64,000 nucleotides of DNA from Polaribacter filamentus (GCF_002943715.1 NZ_MQUA01000013.1:799001-863000); one strand, 5' to 3'; shown: positions 27,669 through 36,918, counted from the stretch's first letter. Numbers and translations: made by a program. Notes: a model not told the origin generated them from the sequence alone.

Positions 27669-28612
27669 TTAGTTCATTTTTAAGTCATGAATAATATTTT
27701 GGACAAAGTCTTTTTTTGTGATACCAGCATCAGATTTTAGGATTGTAGTAATTTGACTTAATATCTCATTAATGGATAAACCATTCTTATAGCCATTGAC
27801 AGTGATCTTATAATGCTCTTCTATTACATTTCTAAGTTTTTTAACATCATTAATATTGCTAATTGGTCCGTGTCCCGGCATAATAATTGTATTTTCGTCC
27901 ACAAGTATGATGATTTGGTTTAACATCTTTAAAAATCCTTTAAAAATCCTTTAAAACTTCCTCCATTATTTAAATCTATAAATGGATATCCATAAGTGAC
28001 AAAGGAATCTCCCGTATGCATAATGTTACTAACCTTAAAAAAAACAAGAGTGTCTCCATCTGTATGACCAAAACCAAAATTATATAGTTGAATTTCTTCA
28101 TCGCTCTTAAAAATACTCATTGATGAAGAGTAGGTTATTGTTGGAATTCCTTCTTTTGGGTATATATCTTGGAATATTATTTCTCCACCCATTGGATATA
28201 ATTCCTGCTTTTGATGAAGTCTTTTTCTGACGTTTATATGCGAAATTATTGGAATTCCTTTTTTGCCAAAAGCCTTGTTCCCATCAATATGATCGTGATG
28301 AAAATGAGTGTTAATTATAAATTTTATTTCTTTTGGACTAACAGATTGTATCGTTTCTAGAATTAATTCTTCAATAACTTCCCATTGATCGTCTATCAGT
28401 ATTATTCCGTCATCGGAAACAAAAACGCCAATGTTACCGGCAACTCCACCAAATGTCTGTATCATATAAAACTGATCGTTTATTTTTATTACTTTCTCTG
28501 TCAATGACTCTTCTACAACTTTTTCTCTTTCTTTTAAAGTTTTTAGATCAGGATCTTCCGATTGCTCATAAGAAATGAATGAAATAAAAAAGAATAAAAC
28601 AATCTTGCCCAT
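27669..28612 (-). pseudogene. MBL-fold metallo-hydrolase disrupted by an 11-bp tandem duplication
   Basis: A signal peptide precedes a metallo-beta-lactamase fold. The zinc motif NTHFHHDHIDG and a later GFGHTDGDTLVFF and MHTGDSF are all present in the first frame (227 residues). The remaining 85 residues (MLNQIIILVDENTIIMPGHG...) continue in another frame. The break is an exact 11-bp tandem repeat at 27931-27952; removing one unit reads GSFKGFLKMLNQ straight through, for about 311 residues. The reconstructed enzyme would be a secreted hydrolase. Because the lesion is an exact short duplication, it may be reversible. Confidence 0.85.
27931..27952. repeat. 11-bp tandem duplication (AAAAATCCTTT x2)
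   Basis: Two perfect copies lie side by side and cause the frameshift in the MBL-fold gene (11 is not a multiple of three). One copy restores the conserved reading frame. Confidence 0.9.
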
Positions 28613-28679
28613 TTTAAATTTATTTTTAGTTTTTGATAAAAGTAATCAATTGCTAATAAAACCAACTAATTGTAATTGA

Positions 28680-28865
28680 TCTAATTTCTTCATTTTGCTG
28701 CAGCAATATTATGTATTGTAGTATGTTCTTATTCAAATGATTAAGCTGCAGGGCAATGATAATAAGAATAACAACTAGTAAAATTTCTCCGATGGCATAT
28801 TTCAAATACTTTCTTGTTTTATTTTTTTCCATAAGGTTGTATCGTATTTTTCTAAAGAATTTTGT
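28680..28865 (-). pseudogene. DUF6090-like gene, N-terminal remnant
   Basis: The minus strand reads MEKNKTRKYLKYAIGEILLV followed by a degenerate helix and stops. Only the first 50 codons or so remain. The upstream non-coding sequence (to about 30.1 kb, split by IS982 copy 2) matches that upstream of another such remnant at 55.1 kb. Confidence 0.75.
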
Positions 28866-28889
28866 AATTGAAGATTGGTTGGTTTTTCG

Positions 28890-29027
28890 AAAGGTAGATT
28901 AATAAAATGGATAACTAGATTACTAATAATGAATGCCAACCCTCAATATAGTTTATAAAACAACCTACAACACATCAAAAAAAAAGAGATAATGATATTT
29001 TTAAGTTGTAGTATCATTTATAGTAAT
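28890..29027. repeat. DUF6090 upstream repeat, left part (split by IS982)
   Basis: Matches 55240-55350: GTTTATAAAACAACCTA, then AGAGATAATGATATTTTTAA against AGGGATATCAATGCTTTTAA, then TGTAGTA. It continues after the IS at 30010-30100. Confidence 0.7.
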
Positions 29028-30009
29028 ACCCGTTGTGCATTATAAATAGTTAAAAAAAGTTATTCATTTGACTATTAAAAGTCGTATATTTAATTGACAA
29101 TCAATCGATTAAATACGATGAATAACTTTAGAGCAAATTACGATAAAATTTTAGAAGTCTTAGCCACAATTACAGAAAAGGAACAATTTTTACGTCAAAA
29201 CAGGAAACCAAAACTAAAAGACATTGAATTAATCGCTATGAATTTAACAGCAGAATATATGGGTATAGACAGTGAATGTCAGTTGTTTCGGGATATTCCA
29301 GAATATTTGTTTGCTAAAATAGAGCGATCAGTTTACAATAAACGGAAGCGAAAATTATTTTTTGCCATTGAATTTATAAGAACTCAACTCTCCAATAAGT
29401 TCACGGAGTTTGAAAACTATTATGTAGTAGATAGTATGCCTTTGGAGATTGTAAAACTCTCAAGAAGCGGGAGAAGTAAAGTTTGTAAAGAGTACTTTTA
29501 TTCAGCCCCAAATAGAGGTTATTGTGCTAGTCAAAACATGCATTATTATGGCTATAAAATACATGCTGTTTGTTCTATTGATGGCGTGTTTAAAAGTTTT
29601 GATATTAGCAAAGCTTCTGTACATGATATTCATTATTTAAAAGACATTAAAAATCAGTTTAATAACTGTGTGGTTTTAGGGGACAAAGGATACCTAAGTG
29701 CGGACTATCAGTTAGATTTATTTGAGAGTAAACAAATTAAATTAGAAGTTCCAATGCGTAAAAATCAACAGAATTACAAAAAACAAACGTATATTTTTAG
29801 GAAGAAAAGAAAACGAATTGAGACCTTGTTTTCTCAACTTTGTGACCAGTTTAAAATACGGAATAATTATGCGAAAACTTTTGAAGGTTTTAAGACAAGA
29901 ATTCTCTCAAAATTAACAGCACTAACTATCATTCAATACATTAACAAATTTGTTTTTAATAGGAATATAAACAATTTAAAAGTCAATATTGTTTAAATGC
30001 ACAACGGGT
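29028..30009 (+). mobile_element. IS982-family insertion sequence, copy 2 (982 bp)
   Basis: Same 982-bp length and 14-bp terminal repeats as copy 1. Flanked by an 8-bp target duplication ATAGTAAT (29020-29027 and 30010-30017). It splits a dispersed repeat whose uninterrupted version is at 55.24-55.44 kb, which shows the pre-insertion state. Confidence 0.95.
29118..29996 (+). CDS. IS982-family transposase (copy 2)
   Basis: Protein identical to that of the copy at 964-1842, with the same DDE residues and the same choice between TTG (29094) and ATG (29118) starts. Identical sequence in two places indicates recent movement or gene conversion. It reads against the surrounding minus-strand accessory genes. 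Confidence 0.92.
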   Translation: MNNFRANYDKILEVLATITEKEQFLRQNRKPKLKDIELIAMNLTAEYMGIDSECQLFRDIPEYLFAKIERSVYNKRKRKLFFAIEFIRTQLSNKFTEFENYYVVDSMPLEIVKLSRSGRSKVCKEYFYSAPNRGYCASQNMHYYGYKIHAVCSIDGVFKSFDISKASVHDIHYLKDIKNQFNNCVVLGDKGYLSADYQLDLFESKQIKLEVPMRKNQQNYKKQTYIFRKKRKRIETLFSQLCDQFKIRNNYAKTFEGFKTRILSKLTALTIIQYINKFVFNRNINNLKVNIV

Positions 30010-30100
30010 ATAGTAATAGTTATTTTTAAACAGTTTACCAGTGTAGTAACTTTTTTACAGAGTATCAAAAAGATTTTTAGAACTATTCTCTAAGTTGCAG
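30010..30100. repeat. DUF6090 upstream repeat, right part
   Basis: Continuation of the repeat beyond IS982 copy 2: GTAACTTTTTTACAGAGTAT matches GTCACTTTTTTACAAAGTAT at about 55.39 kb, followed by a shared TTTTTAGAACTATT-like stretch. Confidence 0.7.
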
Positions 30101-30224
30101 TCACGTTAGTATATGTAATTGTTTTTTAATAATAGATCTCATTATATTTTTTTATCGGGTGCAGGTAGTATTTATGATACCAAAAATACTGTAATATCCT
30201 TGACCCCTGGACCATCATAGCAAA

Positions 30225-30355
30225 CAGCTAAAACTGCTTTGTTTATAGTTTTTTTTGGGTTCAAACAATAAATTTAGTAAATAATTACTTACAAAGAAAA
30301 TCTGCGAAGGTTTTCGCAAGTAAGCCTGCACTAGACATTAATTATAAACGTTGTT
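30225..30355 (-). repeat. attC-like long-hairpin repeat, site 6
   Basis: TTTAGTAAATAATTACTTAC, hairpin GAAAATC-TGCGAAG-GTTTTC, GCAAGTAAGCCTGCACTAGAC, ATTAATTATAAACG and the right end CGTTGTTGTGC, about 80 bp before the stop of the next gene. Confidence 0.75.
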
Positions 30356-30435
30356 GTGCTTTCGTTATTTATATTTCTACCGAATGCGAAGATTAATTGA
30401 AAATATTTTTAGTTAAATTCAATGTAATTCTATTT

Positions 30436-31209
30436 CTATTCTTGTGAGGTTGATAAGTTTTTCAACCGTATCTTTTTTCTCTTATAAAATGCTAATTGAA
30501 TATATCTATTTGTTTGCAGTCTATCTACAACAACCATAAAGTTTGACACATTGTCAAGTTGAGCAGTATTTATTAAACTTTGACCGCCTAACTCTTTTAA
30601 AGATTTAATTTTTAAGGAATCTACGTTTGGTAAGTTTGCTTCGTAAGCTAAACGTAAAGCATTAGGCTGAGTAAAGTTGTGTGCATAAGAGATATACTCT
30701 TCATAACTTTTTATCATTGGGCCCTTTTCATAGGTTGATGCCCAATTAAATCTATTATAATAAGCGCCTAATCGTCTTTTCAACAAATTATCTCTTATTA
30801 AATCAATGTTGCCATTATTGACTAAGCTTTCATACGAGTTACTTGAACTACCGAATGTTACTATCATTTGTGAGGTGAAAATGTTAAAGAATAATTGAAC
30901 TAAATCTATTGAATCTGGGGATTTATTTAAATCATTCAAAAGCTGTTTTCCAGCTTTGTCTGAGATTTCAACATCACTTATGAGATTTTCTAATATGGAA
31001 AAGTCATCCTCTAAAGCTGATTTTAATTCTATTAACCCAGTTCTTATTCCTTTTTGGACCTTTCTACTCTCATTCCAATTGTTAATAGAAAGAGCAATTA
31101 AAATTCCAATAACAACAAGCACGATTTCGCCAATTGCATATTTAAAATATTTTTTAGTATTGTTTTTTTCCATAAAGTCGTATCGTATTTTTCTAAAGAT
31201 TTTTATCAT
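30436..31209 (-). CDS. DUF6090-family membrane-anchored protein
   Basis: 257 residues. Basic N-terminus (MIKIFRKIRYDFMEKNNTKK), one transmembrane helix (about residues 27-42, GEIVLVVIGILIALSI), then the conserved N-N-W-N-E and a long, mostly helical soluble domain. This is the DUF6090 layout, common in Flavobacteriia and of unknown function. The first 45 codons are nearly identical in DNA to those of the gene at 31391, whereas the rest diverges. It is the sole gene between hairpin sites 6 and 7. Confidence 0.85.
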   Translation of the reverse strand: MIKIFRKIRYDFMEKNNTKKYFKYAIGEIVLVVIGILIALSINNWNESRKVQKGIRTGLIELKSALEDDFSILENLISDVEISDKAGKQLLNDLNKSPDSIDLVQLFFNIFTSQMIVTFGSSSNSYESLVNNGNIDLIRDNLLKRRLGAYYNRFNWASTYEKGPMIKSYEEYISYAHNFTQPNALRLAYEANLPNVDSLKIKSLKELGGQSLINTAQLDNVSNFMVVVDRLQTNRYIQLAFYKRKKIRLKNLSTSQE

Positions 31210-31252
31210 TATTTAGCGTTAAGTGTAATAAAGCACAAGGATTTCCCTACAA

Positions 31253-31385
31253 TATTTGCCAACGTATTTGTTTATGGTTTGTTACGTGTTTAAAGCCACT
31301 AAACTAGTAATAAATTACCTACCAAGAAAGTCTGCGTGGACTTTCGTAAGTATGCGATAAATTATATATAGTGTTGTGTGTTTGT
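31253..31385 (-). repeat. attC-like long-hairpin repeat, site 7 (well preserved)
   Basis: Left end TTTGCCAACG, then TTTATGGTTTGTTACGTG, TTTAAAGCCACTAAACTAGTA, perfect hairpin GAAAGTC-TGCGTG-GACTTTC, GTAAGTATGCG, AATTATATATAG and the right end TGTTGTG. It ends just before the stop codon of the next minus-strand gene. Confidence 0.8.
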
Positions 31386-31390
31386 TAATA

Positions 31391-32194
31391 TTATTTATTC
31401 AATTCAACTTCTAAACTTTTTATCAAGTTTCTTGTATCACTTTCTGATTTTTTAGCAAAATCTATCTGTATATTAGCTAGAAACATTCTAAAACTAACTA
31501 CATTTATTAGATTTAGAGATTTATCTAAGTTATTCAATTCTTTCTGAATTTGCTCAACAAATCTATTTGTTTTTTGTAATTTATAGTTTTTAATATCAAA
31601 TACTGTCCATTCTTCTCTCATCTCTTTACTAAAAGAATTTGTTTGAAAAAAAGTAAGTTCGATTAACTTATTATTTACTAATTGGTCTACTAAGTAAGTA
31701 TTATTATCTGTTGTGTTTTTACTAAACCAAGATATATTCTTATAATAGATTAAAATTTCTTCTTTAAGATTTCTGTTATTTATAAGGTCTATTTTACCAG
31801 TATTTTCAATGGTTTGATAGGTAGGTTTAATTGGAAGAAAAGCACTTCTAATCATTAAATCATTCATGGAGGCCAGCAACTTTTCGTCTACTAGAAAGCC
31901 ATCATTACTGTCATAGTTTTTAAGAATTTCAATTCCACTATTTATCCAAATATTTTGCATTTTTTTGTGACTGTCTAAATTGTCTAATTCTAACATTGGG
32001 TCTTTCTTTAGATTATTAAGAATCATTTTTTCTACTTGATTGTTAAGTCTATTCGTATTCCAATTGTTAATAGAAAGAGCAATTAAAATTCCAATAACAA
32101 CAAGCACGATTTCGCCAATTGCATATTTAAAATATTTTCCGTTATTTTTTTTCTCCATGAGGTTGTATCGTTTTTTTCTAAAGAGTTTTATCAT
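31391..32194 (-). CDS. DUF6090-family membrane-anchored protein
   Basis: 267 residues, same layout as the gene at 30436: MIKLFRKKRYNLMEKK, one helix (IGEIVLVVIGILIALSIN), N-N-W-N, then a soluble domain that is not alignable by eye with its neighbour. An almost unchanged block of about 80 bp covers the helix region in both genes. Function unknown. A broken serine hydrolase gene ends 9 bp upstream of its start. Confidence 0.85.
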   Translation of the reverse strand: MIKLFRKKRYNLMEKKNNGKYFKYAIGEIVLVVIGILIALSINNWNTNRLNNQVEKMILNNLKKDPMLELDNLDSHKKMQNIWINSGIEILKNYDSNDGFLVDEKLLASMNDLMIRSAFLPIKPTYQTIENTGKIDLINNRNLKEEILIYYKNISWFSKNTTDNNTYLVDQLVNNKLIELTFFQTNSFSKEMREEWTVFDIKNYKLQKTNRFVEQIQKELNNLDKSLNLINVVSFRMFLANIQIDFAKKSESDTRNLIKSLEVELNK

Positions 32195-32203
32195 TGGTTA
32201 GCG

Positions 32204-32629
32204 TTAAGTTATTGAATGGAGAAACTCTTTCATGTCTCTTATGCCATCTATGTGGGATATTAAATGCCGAATCGTAAGTGGTGCTCCATATTTGGGAAAA
32301 TCAAGTAGGTGTTTTTGGACGGTATCGTCAAGGTTTAATTTTCCTTGTTCTTCTAGTAGTAAAATGCTGAAAGCAACGAATTGTTGTGATACTACACAAA
32401 TATTAAAAACAGACGATGGCGCTATTTTTATGTTGTGTTCCAAGGCAGCAATGCTATATTCTTTTGAGTAAATTAACTTCCCGTTCTTAATAATACCAAT
32501 GGCATCACCTGGTACATTCCGTTTACTCCATTCTTTAAAAATACTATCAATTTCTTGACTTCCTTTGAGCTGTCCAAATGAAAGAAGAGAATAAGTACAG
32601 AACACTAATAAAAGAAAATATTTTTTCAT
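32204..32629 (-). pseudogene. class C beta-lactamase-like serine hydrolase, truncated and catalytically dead
   Basis: 141 residues with a signal peptide (LLSFGQ) and the start of a beta-lactamase/serine hydrolase domain. Families normally read F-N-I-G-S-V-S-K-Q-F; here it is FNICVVSQQF, so both the nucleophilic Ser and the Lys of S-x-x-K are gone. The protein stops after ITIRHLL-like IRHLISHIDGIRDM, less than half the normal length. It is joined directly to the DUF6090 gene's upstream region, so the 3' end was lost by recombination. A shorter remnant of a similar gene lies near 50.4 kb. Confidence 0.8.
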
Positions 32630-32819
32630 AATTCTATTTGTCTTGTCCTAAATAAGTTGACTTTTTTTGGTTAATTTTCAATTTTCACCAAAAGTTATTT
32701 CCGATTTTTTTCTTTAGCAGTTTAAGAGGCCAAAAAAAATCAGAAAAACTTTTTACTTTTAGCATTAAATTTTCAGTTCAGTCAAATTTAGTTTATTGGT
32801 CACAAAAATAGTTAAAACT

Positions 32820-33344
32820 ATGCACTTTAGTGCATATTGCTTTAGCTTCTAAAACCTTTTATCTTTGTTGAATGGGAAATCAAAGAACTAAAGGTCATAC
32901 CGTTTCAAGATTAACAGTTCATATTGTTTTGAGCACTATGTATAGATATAAAGTTTTGGTTGGGTATATTCAACAACATTTTAGAAAGTTAATAGTTATT
33001 AATACAAATTTGTGATTCAGAAGATATCGTTATATTGAAAGGAGTTGTCTCAAAAGATCATATTCATATGTACATTGAATATCGTCCATCACAAGATATC
33101 AGCAGTATTGTTAAGAATTTAAAAAGAAGAGTATCTCTAAAAATTCAACAAGAATTTCCATTGTTAAAGAAACAATATTTGGGCAGACATTTTTGGGCAA
33201 TCGGATTTAGATGTTGGAGTACAGGCAATATTAGGGATAAAATGGTAAATGAATAGTTAGAACATCATCGTAAATCAGGCAATGATACGATCAATTTTAT
33301 CCTTGAGTAGGCAATCTAGATTCCATACACCTGACTTTAGTCAG
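32820..33344 (+). mobile_element. IS200/IS605-family element, decayed
   Basis: A broken TnpA gene is bounded by two subterminal hairpins, ATGCAC-TTTA-GTGCAT (32820-32835) and CTGAC-TTTA-GTCAG (33331-33344), the kind of imperfect palindromes IS200/IS605 ends use. True ends cannot be set because these elements make no target duplication. Confidence 0.75.
32872..33310 (+). pseudogene. IS200-type TnpA (Y1 HUH transposase), inactivated
   Basis: MGNQRTKGHTVSRLTVHIV and DSEDIVILKGVVSKDHIHMY lie in two frames, separated by a small indel near 33010. The HUH motif survives as DHIHMYIEY. The catalytic tyrosine normally sits in VNEYLEHH; here the sequence is VNE-TAG-LEHH, so the Tyr codon itself has become amber. 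Both lesions make the transposase non-functional. Confidence 0.85.
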
Positions 33345-33405
33345 ATTTAAAAACCTGTGAACTTCAAGTCCATAGTGGTTTAGTTAAGAAATTATCGGTT
33401 CGTTA

Positions 33406-33959
33406 TTATTCATAATTAATAACGATGTTGTAACTACCAATATAATCGCCCATTGTTTGTGAGGCTCCAATATTTAATGTAGCTCCAACTGTAAATCTGT
33501 TAATACCATCATTTGAAAGTTGTTGCGTCAAATCAGAAGCGACATTTGTATTATCAAAACTTAAAGTAAAATTATTAACAGTCATCGTTTTGTTTGAACC
33601 GGTTGCCGTTGTGTTTATTTCTATGGAGCTGTCTGGCAATGATACTTTGTAGTTGGTATTTGGCTCACCTTGAACGGTAAATATTCCAGCAACACTCATA
33701 TTGTCACTTCCGTTAATCCCCGAAACGGCGGTTTCACTGCTGAATTCTCGAAGACTATCAGTAGGCCTCAATTTAACTGTGGCAGCTTCAGTTGATGAAA
33801 CGAGAAGATTCCCAAAACTCATTGCTTTGTCTGCATTAATTGATAATGCAGAAATAAGTCTTGCACTAGCGGTACCAGTAACTTTAATAGCATGTTGCCC
33901 ATTTGTATTCATTATAAAACCAATAAATAGTGCAATTATCAAAAGTTTATTTTTTTCAT
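33406..33959 (-). CDS. DUF4402 domain protein (start region frameshifted)
   Basis: 178 residues readable from TTG 33942. The body is DUF4402: an opening V-T-G-T-A-S-A-R-L-I-S-A-L-S-I, MSFGNLLVSS and an ending GATLNIGASQTMGDYIG...Y. The signal peptide is cut by the frame. An ATG at 33959 is followed by seven A; eight would give MKKNKLLIIALFIGFIM joined in frame, a normal signal peptide. DUF4402 proteins are small secreted beta-sandwich proteins; two others sit next to the chaperone and usher genes upstream, so this is probably another fibre subunit. Confidence 0.85.
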
Positions 33960-34773
33960 ACTTTCAAATAAGTTTTAAAAGTATGTCTAAAATATGTTAT
34001 ATCCAATAATTATATAACTTAATTATATAATTATATAACTTGTAGAAATTTTAACAAAAAAAATTAATTAAATCATGGTTTTAGTGCTTTTTTATATTTG
34101 TTCGGGAAGTTTATATAAAACACAGAAAGGTAAAATGAATGCTTTAAAGGTTTTCTTACAAATAAAATAATCAAATTATATTAAAAGTTAAATGGTTTTA
34201 TACTAAATCCATGCTTAGCAGCTTTAATAAACTAAAAGTTCGCAGTGCTTCGAGCTATTTCAAATCGAAAAGTTTAGCGCTTGGATATAAAGAGTGGAGT
34301 ATTAGTATTTATGATTAAAAAGTTATCAAATTATAGTACCATAAGAAATTTTACTACTTCTATGTTGTTTTGTAAGTATATTCAACCTGAAATTAGTTTC
34401 AATGTTTTTAAGGCTCTCTAAAATGAGTGTACAACAAAATAGTTAAACTAAATTGGTTTAGCATATAAGTAAATGGTTTTTAGGACTTAATAGTAATACT
34501 AAAATTAAGAGATGGTATAAAAAGGTAAGCAGAGTTGCAATTGTAGCAATCATAAGCGCTACTTTTATAAATTAATCGTGGAATACCTTTTCTATTTGCT
34601 TTAAATCTAGATGATATTTACATTTTTGACATTTTATTTTTTAAGCTAAGTATATTAGAGAAACTCCGCAAGGTGTTATTCAATTTAATAAATAACTTTC
34701 ATAATTCCAGCATTAATAAATAACACCTTCAAGCTCCTTTATATTAAAGAGAGTAAAGTCTTACTATGCAGTT
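33960..34773. other. long intergenic region
   Basis: About 800 bp. It begins with AT-rich direct repeats (AATTATATAACTT units at 34010-34045), likely part of the promoter region of the DUF4402 gene. The sequence TTTAATAAACTAAAAGT at about 34222 repeats the 3' end of the T9SS gene at 34776, suggesting a small duplication. No gene is supported. Confidence 0.4.
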
Positions 34774-36918
34774 TTAATAAACTAAAAGTACTCGACTGGT
34801 ATATTTTCCATTGCTATTTGCTACTACAATATAGACTGCACTTTTTGAGTTTATTTTGAAACGATGAATCATTTTACCCTCCTTTTTCTTCTCTAAAACC
34901 ACTTTTCCAAGCATATCATATATCTTAATATCTGTTTGCTCATTTACCATCGTTAAGTCAACATTTATTTCATTTCCATCATAGTAAATGGTGGCAGGTA
35001 GGTCTTCAGTTTCTATAATTCTGTCTTTAAAGTGCACTACAAATCGATTTGCATCATCTTTTACAGCCCCATTAAATTCATACTTAGCGTTCACATTTAA
35101 ATCAGTGATGCTATTGTTTTTTTTATCCTCTAATAAAAGCACATCAAAAGCTCCAAAAACCGTATCAAAACTAAGATAATAACCGCCATCTTTCCCAGCC
35201 TTAAAGTACAACGGAACGTTTGAGTTTTCGTTGGTATCTGTTAAATATCGCACGGATAAATCTTTCCTTGAATCATATAAGTAAGCCGAAGGTGCTGCTT
35301 CATTTTGACTGAATAGTTTTAACGCCCCAGCTTCATTTTTTGGGTATCCAAATTGAAGCAAAACTTCATCATAACCATGTGCTTCCTTCGAAGTAATTCT
35401 AATTTTTAAGCTATTGATTCCAGAATCTGTTCCTTTTAACCAATTACTTGCACCTGTGTTAATGCGCACGGCATTAGAAAGATTAATATTTCCGTTACTC
35501 ACTGCTCTAACAAAGTATCCTTGTGCTGGGGCAATATGTTGCGTTACACCATTCGTGCCAATATCTCCAATTGAGTTATATACACCATAATTGTTGGACT
35601 CCTGATTCCATATCCACATATCATAACCTCCTCCAGAGGATACTAAGTTCGTACGTGTCCAACCTGTTATTGATTTCCAATCAATAGAAGAAGGATAAGG
35701 ATTTCCTATTAAATTAAACCCTTGTACTACAAGATCTGGGCTTTCGTTTGTAATTGGATAACTTATAGATCCATTATTTAATAATCCAATGAATTCTTTC
35801 GTTGGGTTCGCGGCTTGAGTTGAATATAAATAACCCCGGCCTGTAACAAAGTTAGCCGTAGGATGAATAGACGGCCAAGTTGGTGCCACAGTGGTGTTCA
35901 ATTGATACGTCCAACAAGGGGTCGGTTCATTAAAAATATACAAATCATATCCAGTTCCATTTCCATAAGTACCAGAAGGGTTCCAACTACCGCTTATATC
36001 TTGATTTGAAACGGGTGCGGAAAGAAAGTGCCAGTCTTCTGCAGTACCACTAATATAACGCTGCACGGTTACCGGTACATTGATGGTGTTATGAAGTAGA
36101 GAAGCCGTTCCAGAAGCATTAGACTTTAAAATAAGACCACTGGTATCTGCATTATTTATAATAGTACCCGTTACTGTCAAGTTTTTATCCGCTTCAATTT
36201 TAAAGACTTTCCCTGCATTAATCGTTAGGGTATTTGTAATAATAGTTTGCGTTGAAATTAATGTAACACTTGCTGCATTGTTTATGGTGAGGTTATTAAA
36301 AGTAGTAGCTGCCATGGTCATTATTTGTGCCGATGTGCCATTCATATTTACAGCACCTGCTTCACTTAAAAAGGTTCCTGAGCTTGTAAAATTATCTAAA
36401 ATATTATAAGTTCCATCTCCGAGGGTATTTCCTTCGTTGATAAACGCATTAGTATTTAAGGTTCCTGTATTTTCAAAGGTTAGGGTATTGTTTACGTCAG
36501 TAGCAGTAAAGGATCCACCATTTGCAAAAGTTCCAGAATTGTTAACAGTAGGAGCAGAAAAGATATCCAAATTTTCAAAAGTTCCAGAATTGATAACGGT
36601 AGTTGCCGTTAACATTTTTGTGTTTTGAAATGTTCCGGAGTTATTTATGGTAGCAGTAGCTAGGGTTTCATTATTTTCAATTGTTGCCGTATTGTTAACC
36701 GTAATAATTGTTAAGGTTCCATTATTTACAAGTGTTGCACTATTGTAATTAGTAATGCTATCCATTCCAACGACAGTTCCGTTTGTAATAGAAATATAAG
36801 TTCCGTTATTGGAAATGTATTGTGCCTGCGTTTCTAGTATTTGGATTAAAAAGAATAGGACCAAAAGAATGAAATGCCCGTTACTTCCTAAAATTTTATA
36901 TTGCGTGAAATTTTTCAT
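34774..36918 (-). CDS. T9SS type A sorting-domain surface protein with NNSGTF-type repeats
   Basis: 714 residues. A signal peptide (LFFLIQILETQAQ) precedes at least six imperfect repeats of about 15-20 residues of the type T-V-N-N-S-G-T-F-x-N at residues 45-160, which likely form a beta-solenoid. A central region follows (about 250-480, HFLSAPVSNQDISGSW, GYLYST, LIGNPYPSSIDW) found in many T9SS cargo proteins. The last 75 residues are the C-terminal sorting domain (IKIYDMLGKVVLEKK ... YIVVANSNGKYTSRVL). The protein should be exported through the type IX system to the cell surface. It follows the ice-binding protein gene by 39 bp. Confidence 0.9.
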   Translation of the reverse strand: MKNFTQYKILGSNGHFILLVLFFLIQILETQAQYISNNGTYISITNGTVVGMDSITNYNSATLVNNGTLTIITVNNTATIENNETLATATINNSGTFQNTKMLTATTVINSGTFENLDIFSAPTVNNSGTFANGGSFTATDVNNTLTFENTGTLNTNAFINEGNTLGDGTYNILDNFTSSGTFLSEAGAVNMNGTSAQIMTMAATTFNNLTINNAASVTLISTQTIITNTLTINAGKVFKIEADKNLTVTGTIINNADTSGLILKSNASGTASLLHNTINVPVTVQRYISGTAEDWHFLSAPVSNQDISGSWNPSGTYGNGTGYDLYIFNEPTPCWTYQLNTTVAPTWPSIHPTANFVTGRGYLYSTQAANPTKEFIGLLNNGSISYPITNESPDLVVQGFNLIGNPYPSSIDWKSITGWTRTNLVSSGGGYDMWIWNQESNNYGVYNSIGDIGTNGVTQHIAPAQGYFVRAVSNGNINLSNAVRINTGASNWLKGTDSGINSLKIRITSKEAHGYDEVLLQFGYPKNEAGALKLFSQNEAAPSAYLYDSRKDLSVRYLTDTNENSNVPLYFKAGKDGGYYLSFDTVFGAFDVLLLEDKKNNSITDLNVNAKYEFNGAVKDDANRFVVHFKDRIIETEDLPATIYYDGNEINVDLTMVNEQTDIKIYDMLGKVVLEKKKEGKMIHRFKINSKSAVYIVVANSNGKYTSRVLLVY

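Noticed and set aside
19515..31385. CRISPR array
   Set aside because: The repeats are over 100 bp, vary in sequence, are spaced by whole genes, and no cas genes are present.
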